Below the pieces are notes generated by a model. It did no database searches, had not been told where the DNA came from, and saw nothing but the letters and a program-made list of their open reading frames with translations. A stretch of DNA of 60,000 bases from contig NC_088326.1 of the NCBI RefSeq assembly GCF_910592395.1, positions 13,275,001 to 13,335,000 on the forward strand. The letters are read 5' to 3'. The stretch comes from Lineus longissimus (lineage: Eukaryota > Nemertea > Pilidiophora > Heteronemertea > Lineidae). A program made the translations under genes and the position numbers. This document shows, one piece after another, positions 32,301 through 43,830 of the stretch (its first letter is position 1; each line of letters begins with the position of its first letter).

Positions 32301-35300
32301 GCCAGAGTCTTTCAAATCCTGATTGACTCTGACCCTGCTGACCTCGATTTTTAAAACCTTTAAAACAACGGCCATTTAAACGTTAAATCAACTGCAAACA
32401 TAATCTTTTATATCACTGAGGTATATGGATAGGATATGTTGAGAAAAATCTGTACAACTATCGAAATATACGATTACTTGGAACTATTTCGGACAATCAC
32501 TCTGCCACCTGCGCCACCTTGTCACAATTGCTTCGCGCTCTTTTGCATATCGCATATAAGAGGCGCATAAAATCTCCATTACAGCGTGAAAGCCTTGTTG
32601 GTTCAGCGCTGAGAATGTTTGACTGTGGAGCGGCTGGTCACGGGTTCGACTCCCGGTGAATCTGCCGCAGTATTTTTTTTCTTCTTTCTTATCTTGTTAT
32701 CAAATCATCCTTGCACAGATGTCAATTATTTTTCTATTTTGGAAGCTACATTGGGTAAAAAATATATTAGTGTCGGATCGTGACCTTTCCAATCAAAATT
32801 AGTCAAAGGGTATCCTGAGTTTCAGGCTTTTTATACTCCTTCCTAAAACGGCATGTTTTCTCAGGAACCGTTACGGCAGTGGCTTGCGTCTTTTTCATTG
32901 AAACGACCTCGCACGACCGGCGCGGGCACATATCGTCGGTGATGATGGAGAGAGCGGTAGCCGCAACATATTCATCACGGTTCCCTAGCAGTTCAATATG
33001 CTCATGACGTGACGAGACCAAATCTCACGGGTGGGGCGGAAATCAGCCGTGTTGCTGACATCATCGGCGCCAACATCTATTTCTTTTGACTCTGCCAGAG
33101 TCTTTCAAATCCTGATTGACTCTGACCCTGCTGACCTCGATTTTTAAAACCTTTAAAACAACGGCCATTTAAACGTTAAATCAACTGCAAACATAATCTT
33201 TTATATCACTGAGGTATATGGATAGGATATGTTGAGAAAAATCTGTACAACTATCGAAATATACGATTACTTGGAACTATTTCGGACAATCACTCTGCCA
33301 CCTGCGCCACCTTGTCACAATTGCTTCGCGCTCTTTTGCATATCGCATATAAGAGGCGCATAAAATCTCCATTACAGCGTGAAAGCCTTGTTGGTTCAGC
33401 GCTGAGAATGTTTGACTGTGGAGCGGCTGGTCACGGGTTCGACTCCCGGTGAATCTGCCGCAGTATTTTTTTTCTTCTTTCTTATCTTGTTATCAAATCA
33501 TCCTTGCACAGATGTCAATTATTTTTCTATTTTGGAAGCTACATTGGGTAAAAAATATATTAGTGTCGGATCGTGACCTTTCCAATCAAAATTAGTCAAA
33601 GGGTATCCTGAGTTTCAGGCTTTTTATACTCCTTCCTAAAACGGCAAGTTTTCTCAGGAACCGTTACGGCAGTGGCTTGCGTCTTTTTCATTGAAACGAC
33701 CTCGCACGACCGGCGCGGGCACATATCGTCGGTGATGATGGAGAGAGCGGTAGCCGCAACATATTCATCACGGTTCCCTAGCAGTTCAATATGCTCATGA
33801 CGTGACGAGACCAAATCTCACGGGTGGGGCGGAAATCAGCCGTGTTGCTGACATCATCGGCGCCAACATCTATTTCTTTTGACTCTGCCAGAGTCTTTCA
33901 AATCCTGATTGACTCTGACCCTGCTGACCTCGATTTTTAAAAACTTTAAAAAAACGGCCATTTAAACGTTAAATCAACTGCAAACATAATCTTTTATATC
34001 ACTGAGGTATATGGATAGGATATGTTGAGAAAAATCTGTACAACTATCGAAATATACGATTACTTGGAACTATTTCGGACAATCACTCTGCCACCTGCGC
34101 CACCTTGTCACAATTGCTTCGCGCTCTTTTGCATATCGCATATAAGAGGCGCATAAAATCTCCATTACAGCGTGAAAGCCTTGTTGGTTCAGCGCTGAGA
34201 ATGTTTGACTGTGGAGCGGCTGGTCACGGGTTCGACTCCCGGTGAATCTGCCGCAGTATTTTTTTTCTTCTTTCTTATCTTGTTATCAAATCATCCTTGC
34301 ACAGATGTCAATTATTTTTCTATTTTGGAAGCTACATTGGGTAAAAAATATATTAGTGTCGGATCGTGACCTTTCCAATCAAAATTAGTCAAAGGGTATC
34401 CTGAGTTTCAGGCTTTTTATACTCCTTCCTAAAACGGCAAGTTTTCTCAGGAACCGTTACGGCAGTGGCTTGCGTCTTTTTCATTGAAACGACCTCGCAC
34501 GACCGGCGCGGGCACATATCGTCGGTGATGATGGAGAGAGCGGTAGCCGCAACATATTCATCACGGTTCCCTAGCAGTTCAATATGCTCATGACGTGACG
34601 AGACCAAATCTCACGGGTGGGGCGGAAATCAAACATATTACTGACATCATCGGCGCCAACATCTATTTCTTTTGACTCTGCCAGAGTCTTTCAAATCCTG
34701 ATTGACTCTGACCCTGCTGACCTCGATTTTTAAAAACTTTAAAAAAACGGCCATTTAAACGTTAAATCAACTGCAAACATAATATTTTATATCTTTGAGG
34801 TATATGGATAGGATATGTTGAGAAAAATCTGTACAACTATCGAAATATACGATTACTCGGAACTATTTCGGACAATCACTCTGCCACCTGCGCCACCTTG
34901 TCACAATTGCTTCGCGCTCTTTTGCATATCGCATATAAGAGGCGCATAAAATCTCCATTACAGCGTGAAAGCCTTGTTGGTTCAGCGCTGAGAATGTTTG
35001 ACTGTGGAGCGGCTGGTCACGGGTTCGACTCCCGGTGAATCTGCCGCAGTATTTTTTTTCTTCTTTCTTATCTTGTTATCAAATCATCCTTGCACAGATG
35101 TCAATTATTTTTCTATTTTGGAAGCTACATTGGGTAAAAAATATATTAGTGTCGGATCGTGACCTTTCCAATCAAAATTAGTCAAAGGGTATCCTGAGTT
35201 TCAGGCTTTTTATACTCCTTCCTAAAACGGCATGTTTTCTCAGGAACCGTTACGGCAGTGGCTTGCGTCTTTTTCATTGAAACGACCTCGCACGACCGGC

Positions 35301-38300
35301 GCGGGCACATATCGTCGGTGATGATGGAGAGAGCGGTAGCCGCAACATATTCATCACGGTTCCCAGCAGTTCAATATGCTCATGACGTGACGAGACCAAA
35401 TCTCACGGGTGGGGCGGAAATCAGCCGTGTTGCTGACATCATCGGCGCCAACATCTATTTCTTTTGACTCTGCCAGAGTCTTTCAAATCCTGATTGACTC
35501 TGACCCTGCTGACCTCGATTTTTAAAAACTTTAAAAAAACGGCCATTCAAACGTTGAATCAACTGCAAACATAATCTTTTATATCACTGAGGTATATGGA
35601 TAGGATATGTTGAGAAAAATCTGTACAACTATCGAAATATACGATTACTCGGAACTATTTCGGACAATCACTCTGCCACCTGCGCCACCTTGTCACAATT
35701 GCTTCGCGTTCTTTTGCATATCGCATATAAGAGGCGCATAAATCTCCATTACAGCATGAAAGCCTTGTTGGTTCAGCGCTGAGAATGTTTGACTGTGGAG
35801 CGGCTGGTCACAGGTTCGACTCCCGGTGAATCTGCCGCAGTATTTTTTTTCTTCTTTCTTATCTTGTTATCAAATCATCCTTGCACAGATGTCAATTATT
35901 TTTCTATTTTGGAAGCTACATTGGGTAAAAAATATATTAGTGTCGGATCGTGACCTTTCCAATCAAAATTAGTCAAAGGGTATCCTGAGTTTCAGGCTTT
36001 TTATACTCCTTCCTAAAACGGCATGTTTTCTCAGGAACTGTTACGGCAGTGGCTTGCGTCTTTTTCATTGAAACGACCTCGCACGACCGGCGCGGGCACA
36101 TATCGTCGGTGATGATGGAGAGAGCGGTAGCCGCAACATATTCATCACGGTTCCCTAGCAGTTCAATATGCTCATGACGTGACGAGACCAAATCTCACGG
36201 GTGGGGCGGAAATCAGCCGTGTTGCTGACATCATCGGCGCCAACATCTATTTCTTTTGACTCTGCCAGAGTCTTTCAAATCCTGATTGACTCTGACCCTG
36301 CTGACCTCGATTTTTAAAAACTTTAAAAAAACGGCCATTTAAACGTTGAATCAACTGCAAACATAATATTTTATATCACTGAGGTATATGGATAGGATAT
36401 GTTGAGAAAAATCTGTACAACTATCGAAATATACGATTACTCGGAACTATTTCGGACAATCACTCTGCCACCTGCGCCACCTTGTCACAATTGCTTCGCG
36501 CTCTTTTGCATATCGCATATAAGAGGCGCATAAAATCTCCATTACAGCGTGAAAGCCTTGTTGGTTCAGCGCTGAGAATGTTTGACTGTGGAGCGGCTGG
36601 TCACGGGTTCGACTCCCGGTGAATCTGCCGCAGTATTTTTTTTCTTCTTTCTTATCTTGTTATCAAATCATCCTTGCACAGATGTCAATTATTTTTCTAT
36701 TTTGGAAGCTACATTGGGTAAAAAATATATTAGTGTCGGATCGTGACCTTTCCAATCAAAATTAGTCAAAGGGTATCCTGAGTTTCAGGCTTTTTATACT
36801 CCTTCCTAAAACGGCATGTTTTCTCAGGAACCGTTACGGCAGTGGCTTGCGTCTTTTTCATTGAAACGACCTCGCACGACCGGCGCGGGCACATATCGTC
36901 GGTGATGATGGAGAGAGCGGTAGCCGCAACATATTCATCACGGTTGCCTGGCAGTTCAATATGCTCATGACGTGACGAGACCAAATCTCACGGGTGGGGC
37001 GGAAATCAGCCGTGTTGCTGACATCATCGGCGCCAACATCTATTTCTTTTGACTCTGCCAGAGTCTTTCAAATCCTGATTGACTCTGACCCTGCTGACCT
37101 CGATTTTTAAAAACTTTAAAAAAACGGCCATTTAAACGTTAAATCAACTGCAAACATAATATTTTATATCACTGAGGTATATGGATAGGATATGTTGAGA
37201 AAAATCTGTACAACTATCGAAATATACGATTACTTGGAACTATTTCGGACAATCACTCTGCCACCTGCGCCACCTTGTCACAATTGCTTCGCGCTCTTTT
37301 GCATATCGCATATAAGAGGCGCATAAAATCTCCATTACAGCGTGAAAGCCTTGACGGTTCAGCGCCGAGAGTGTTTGACTGTGGAGCGGCTGGTCACGGG
37401 TTCGACTCCCGGTGAATCTGCCGCAGTATTTTTTTTCTTCTTTCTTATCTTGTTATCAAATCATCCTTGCACAGATGTCAATTATTTTTCTATTTTGGAA
37501 GCTACATTGGGTAAAAAATATATTAGTGTCGGATCGTGACCTTTCCAATCAAAATTAGTCAAAGGGTATCCTGAGTTTCAGGCTTTTTATACTCCTTCCT
37601 AAAACGACATGTTTTCTCAGGAACCGTTACGGCAGTGGCTTGCGTCTTTTTCATTGAAACGACCTCGCACGACCGGCGCGGGCACATATCGTCGGTGATG
37701 ATGGAGAGAGCGGTAGCCGCAACATATTCATCACGGTTCCCTGGCAGTTCAATATGCTCATGACGTGACGAGACCAAATCTCACGGGTGGGGCGGAAATC
37801 AGCCGTGTTGCTGACATCATCGGCGCCAACATCTATTTCTTTTGACTCTGCCAGAGTCTTTCAAATCCTGATTGACTCTGACCCTGCTGACCTCGATTTT
37901 TAAAAACTTTAAAAAAACGGCCATTTAAACGTTAAATCAACTGCAAACATAATATTTTATATCACTGAGGTATATGGATAGGATATGTTGAGAAAAATCT
38001 GTACAACTATCGAAATATACGATTACTTGGAACTATTTCGGACAATCACTCTGCCACCTGCGCCACCTTGTCACAATTGCTTCGCGCTCTTTTGCATATC
38101 GCATATAAGAGGCGCATAAAATCTCCATTACAGCGTGAAAGCCTTGTTGGTTCAGCGCTGAGAATGTTTGACTGTGGAGCGGCTGGTCACGGGTTCGACT
38201 CCTGGTGAATCTGCCGCAGTATTTTTTTTCTTCTTTCTTATCTTGTTATCAAATCATCCTTGCACAGATGTCAATTATTTTTCTATTTTGGAAGCTACAT

Positions 38301-41300
38301 TGGGTAAAAAATATATTAGTGTCGGATCGTGACCTTTCCAATCAAAATTAGTCAAAGGGTATCCTGAGTTTCAGGCTTTTTATACTCCTTCCTAAAACGG
38401 CAAGTTTTCTCAGGAACCGTTACGGCAGTGGCTTGCGTCTTTTTCATTGAAACGACCTCGCACGACCGGCGCGGGCACATATCGTCGGTGATGATGGAGA
38501 GAGCGGTAGCCGCAACATATTCATCACGGTTCCCTGGCAGTTCAATATGCTCATGACGTGACGAGACCAAATCTCACGGGTGGGGCGGAAATCAGCCGTG
38601 TTGCTGACATCATCGGCGCCAACATCTATTTCTTTTGACTCTGCCAGAGTCTTTCAAATCCTGATTGACTCTGACCCTGCTGACCTCGATTTTTAAAAAC
38701 TTTAAAAAAACGGCCATTTAAACGTTAAATCAACTGCAAACATAATATTTTATATCACTGAGGTATATGGATAGGATATGTTGAGAAAAATCTGTACAAC
38801 TATCGAAATATACGATTACTTGGAACTATTTCGGACAATCACTCTGCCACCTGCGCCACCTTGTCACAATTGCTTCGCGCTCTTTTGCATATCGCATATA
38901 AGAGGCGCATAAAATCTCCATTACAGCGTGAAAGCCTTGTTGGTTCAGCGCTGAGAATGTTTGACTGTGGAGCGGCTGGTCACGGGTTCGACTCCCGGTG
39001 AATCTGCCGCAGTATTTTTTTTCTTCTTTCTTATCTTGTTATCAAATCATCCTTGCACAGATGTCAATTATTTTTCTATTTTGGAAGCTACATTGGGTAA
39101 AAAATATATTAGTGTCGGATCGTGACCTTTCCAATCAAAATTAGTCAAAGGGTATCCTGAGTTTCAGGCTTTTTATACTCCTTCCTAAAACGGCAAGTTT
39201 TCTCAGGAACCGTTACGGCAGTGGCTTGCGTCTTTTTCATTGAAACGACCTCGCACGACCGGCGCGGGCACATATCGTCGGTGATGATGGAGAGAGCGGT
39301 AGCCGCAACATATTCATCACGGTTCCCTGGCAGTTCAATATGCTCATGACGTGACGAGACCAAATCTCACGGGTGGGGCGGAAATCAGCCGTGTTGCTGA
39401 CATCATCGGCGCCAACATCTATTTCTTTTGACTCTGCCAGAGTCTTTCAAATCCTGATTGACTCTGACCCTGCTGACCTCGATTTTTAAAAACTTTAAAA
39501 AAACGGCCATTTAAACGTTGAATCAACTGCAAACATAATATTTTATATCACTGAGGTATATGGATAGGATATGTTGAGAAAAATCTGTACAACTATCGAA
39601 ATATACGATTACTCGGAACTATTTCGGACAATCACTCTGCCACCTGCGCCACCTTGTCACAATTGCTTCGCGCTCTTTTGCATATCGCATATAAGAGGCG
39701 CATAAAATCTCCATTACAGCGTGAAAGCCTTGTTGGTTCAGCGCTGAGAATGTTTGACTGTGGAGCGGCTGGTCACGGGTTCGACTCCCGGTGAATCTGC
39801 CGCAGTATTTTTTTTCTTCTTTCTTATCTTGTTATCAAATCATCCTTGCACAGATGTCAATTATTTTTCTATTTTGGAAGCTACATTGGGTAAAAAATAT
39901 ATTAGTGTCGGATCGTGACCTTTCCAATCAAAATTAGTCAAAGGGTATCCTGAGTTTCAGGCTTTTTATACTCCTTCCTAAAACGGCATGTTTTCTCAGG
40001 AACCGTTACGGCAGTGGCTTGCGTCTTTTTCATTGAAACGACCTCGCACGACCGGCGCGGGCACATATCGTCGGTGATGATGGAGAGAGCGGTAGCCGCA
40101 ACATATTCATCACGGTTCCCCAGCAGTTCAATATGCTCATGACGTGACGAGACCAAATCTCACGGGTGGGGCGGAAATCAGCCGTGTTGTTGACATCATC
40201 GGCGCCAACATCTATTTCTTTTGACTCTGCCAGAGTCTTTCAAATCCTGATTGACTCTGACCCTGCTGACCTCGATTTTTAAAAACTTTAAAAAAAACGG
40301 CCATTTAAACGTTAAATCAACTGCAAACATAATCTTTTATATCACTGAGGTATATGGATAGGATATGTTGAGAAAAATCTGTACAACTATCGAAATATAC
40401 GATTACTTGGAACTATTTCGGACAATCACTCTGCCACCTGCGCCACCTTGTCACAATTGCTTCGCGCTCTTTTGCATATCGCATATAAGAGGCGCATAAA
40501 ATCTCCATTACAGCGTGAAAGCCTTGTTGGTTCAGCGCTGAGAATGTTTGACTGTGGAGCGGCTGGTCACGGGTTCGACTCCCGGTGAATCTGCCGCAGT
40601 ATTTTTTTTCTTCTTTCTTATCTTGTTATCAAATCATCCTTGCACAGATGTCAATTATTTTTCTATTTTGGAAGCTACATTGGGTAAAAAATATATTAGT
40701 GTCGGATCGTGACCTTTCCAATCAAAATTAGTCAAAGGGTATCCTGAGTTTCAGGCTTTTTATACTCCTTCCTAAAACGGCAAGTTTTCTCAGGAACCGT
40801 TACGGCAGTGGCTTGCGTCTTTTTCATTGAAACGACCTCGCACGACCGGCGCGGGCACATATCGTCGGTGATGATGGAGAGAGCGGTAGCCGCAACATAT
40901 TCATCACGGTTCCCTGGCAGTTCAATATGCTCATGACGTGACGAGACCAAATCTCACGGGTGGGGCGGAAATCAGCCGTGTTGCTGACATCATCGGCGCC
41001 AACATCTATTTCTTTTGACTCTGCCAGAGTCTTTCAAATCCTGATTGACTCTGACCCTGCTGACCTCGATTTTTAAAAACTTTAAAAAAACGGCCATTTA
41101 AACGTTGAATCAACTGCAAACATAATATTTTATATCACTGAGGTATATGGATAGGATATGTTGAGAAAAATCTGTACAACTATCGAAATATACGATTACT
41201 CGGAACTATTTCGGACAATCACTCTGCCACCTGCGCCACCTTGTCACAATTGCTTCGCGCTCTTTTGCATATCGCATATAAGAGGCGCATAAAATCTCCA

Positions 41301-42925
41301 TTACAGCGTGAAAGCCTTGTTGGTTCAGCGCTGAGAATGTTTGACTGTGGAGCGGCTGGTCACGGGTTCGACTCCCGGTGAATCTGCCGCAGTATTTTTT
41401 TTCTTCTTTCTTATCTTGTTATCAAATCATCCTTGCACAGATGTCAATTATTTTTCTATTTTGGAAGCTACATTGGGTAAAAAATATATTAGTGTCGGAT
41501 CGTGACCTTTCCAATCAAAATTAGTCAAAGGGTATCCTGAGTTTCAGGCTTTTTATACTCCTTCCTAAAACGGCATGTTTTCTCAGGAACCGTTACGGCA
41601 GTGGCTTGCGTCTTTTTCATTGAAACGACCTCGCACGACCGGCGCGGGCACATATCGTCGGTGATGATGGAGAGAGCGGTAGCCGCAACATATTCATCAC
41701 GGTTCCCCAGCAGTTCAATATGCTCATGACGTGACGAGACCAAATCTCACGGGTGGGGCGGAAATCAGCCGTGTTGTTGACATCATCGGCGCCAACATCT
41801 ATTTCTTTTGACTCTGCCAGAGTCTTTCAAATCCTGATTGACTCTGACCCTGCTGACCTCGATTTTTAAAAACTTTAAAAAAAACGGCCATTTAAACGTT
41901 AAATCAACTGCAAACATAATCTTTTATATCACTGAGGTATATGGATAGGATATGTTGAGAAAAATCTGTACAACTATCGAAATATACGATTACTTGGAAC
42001 TATTTCGGACAATCACTCTGCCACCTGCGCCACCTTGTCACAATTGCTTCGCGCTCTTTTGCATATCGCATATAAGAGGCGCATAAAATCTCCATTGCTT
42101 GAAAGCCTTGACGGTTCAGCGCCGAGAGTGTTTGACTGTGGAGCGGCTGGTCACGGGTTCGACTCCCGGTGAATCTGCCGCAGTATTTTTTTTCTTCTTT
42201 CTTATCTTGTTATCAAATCATCCTTGCACAGATGTCAATTATTTTTCTATTTTGGAAGCTACATTGGGTAAAAAATATATTAGTGTCGGATCGTGATCTT
42301 TCCAATCAAAATTAGTCAAAGGGTATCCTGAGTTTCAGGCTTTTTATACTCCTTCCTAAAACGGCAAGTTTTCTCAGGAACCGTTACGGCAGTGGCTTGC
42401 GTCTTTTTCATTGAAACGACCTCGCACGACCGGCGCGGGCACATATCGTCGGTGATGATGGAGAGAGCGGTAGCCGCAACATATTCATCACGGTTCCCTA
42501 GCAGTTCAATATGCTCATGACGTGACGAGACCAAATCTCACGGGTGGGGCGGAAATCAGCCGTGTTGCTGACATCATCGGCGCCAACATCTATTTCTTTT
42601 GACTCTGCCAGAGTCTTTCAAATCCTGATTGACTCTGACCCTGCTGACCTCGATTTTTAAAAACTTTAAAAAAACGGCCATTTAAACGTTAAATCAACTG
42701 CAAACATAATATTTTATATCACTGAGGTATATGGATAGGATATGTTGAGAAAAATCTGTACAACTATCGAAATATACGATTACTTGGAACTATTTCGGAC
42801 AATCACTCTGCCACCTGCGCCACCTTGTCACAATTGCTTCGCGCTCTTTTGCATATCACATATAAGAGGCGCATAAAATCTCCCTACAGCATGAAAGCCT
42901 TGACGGTTCAGCGCTGAGAATGTTT

Positions 42926-43830
42926 TCCATTCTCCATTTTCCATTCCACGCCATGATTCCACGACGTCGTAGTTTTTCCCAGAATTCCAAGCGCATCCTT
43001 GGCAACGCCATAACGTCTCGCAATTTTCATGACGCCAAGTTCTGAATAATTTCGTCCTGACAAAAATCAAATTTTAGCACGGTAAGAACAGAAAATCAAT
43101 TTTCAATTTCTGTCAATTTGTTTAATTGAATCGGGAGTTTCGCCTGACAGGCATATTGAAGTATGGACTAATAAGGAAAGCAAGGAATTTGGAAAAAGGT
43201 TATTGCGAAGAGGGCTTTTTATTATCGCGCAGTTTTTACTGCTCACCTATGACGTCATGACGCACTGCGGCCAATCGCATCGTCGCGACGTCGTAAAATA
43301 TCCCATCGTGCCTTGCGCGACGCATAGCAACGCCATAACTTTTCGCGTCACGAAGCCGTTCAGATTCTTGCAAAATCTTATCAGTTTATAAGTTTGTTTA
43401 ATCTTATTGACAGTAAGTGTTCCGTAATAATGAATGCTATTTCAAAGTGCAATACCAGTTCCCTCGTTACGTCCATTTCATTTTGGGAGAATATCCAACT
43501 CTTTAGCGATGATGATTATGGATGCGCCTCGCCTGAAGTGGTGTGAGAGTAAATTTAGTTCCCTCGGAGATTTATTCCTGTCCTCATATGTAACAATGGA
43601 TGTAAAGGTACATGACTATAGTGAAACCATAATCACGATCTTCAGTTAAAAAACCTTCTGTTTCCCCGTATTCGAAAATCCGTAGAAGTTAGAACTTTTC
43701 CACAGCCAGCATTATCCGAAATCAAGCTGAATGGCTTTGACCCCAAAAAGATCTCGATTGAAAATGGTTGTATCATATGCGAGACAGTTTTCACAATTCA
43801 CAATGCAGATTTCTTTTGTTTAGAATCACA
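42926..43830 (+). promoter_or_regulatory. Upstream region and possible 5' UTR exon of the 534-residue protein gene
   Basis: After the satellite the sequence has a full CRE (ATGACGTCAT) at 43249-43258 and a CCAAT box (GGCCAATCGC) at about 43269. A perfect donor GTAAGT is at 43413. A plausible acceptor (TTCTTTTGTTTAG) is at 43823, seven bases before the ATG at 43831. This fits a promoter near 43250, a short non-coding exon ending at 43412 and a 411-bp intron. Two diverged copies of a GCAACGCCATAAC block occur at about 43003 and 43328. Confidence 0.45.

Larger units (their letters stand above)
25026..42925. repeat. 793-bp satellite array, about 22.6 head-to-tail units
   Basis: About 17.9 kb of near-identical units. 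Equivalent positions fall at 25666, 26459, 27252, 28045, 28838, 29631, 30424, 31217, 32010, 32803, 33596, 34389, 35182, 35973, 36766, 37559, 38352, 39145, 39938, 40732, 41525 and 42316, a period of 793 with occasional 791 or 794 from small indels. Units differ at roughly 1-3% of positions by eye. The left edge (25026-25107) is clearly more diverged, and the right edge stops inside the tRNA-like module. No rRNA, histone, snRNA or transposase sequence is recognised in the unit. Each unit contains a tRNA-like polymerase III module, an antisense 72-codon frame and a small hairpin GACTCTGCCAGAGTC. Confidence 0.98.

Noticed and set aside
25026-42925. Satellite as an rDNA, 5S, histone, snRNA or spliced-leader cluster
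   Set aside because: None of the expected sequences of those genes can be found on either strand of the unit.
25026-42925. Satellite as a CRISPR-like array
   Set aside because: Units are 793 bp, contiguous and near-identical with no variable spacers, in a eukaryotic genome.
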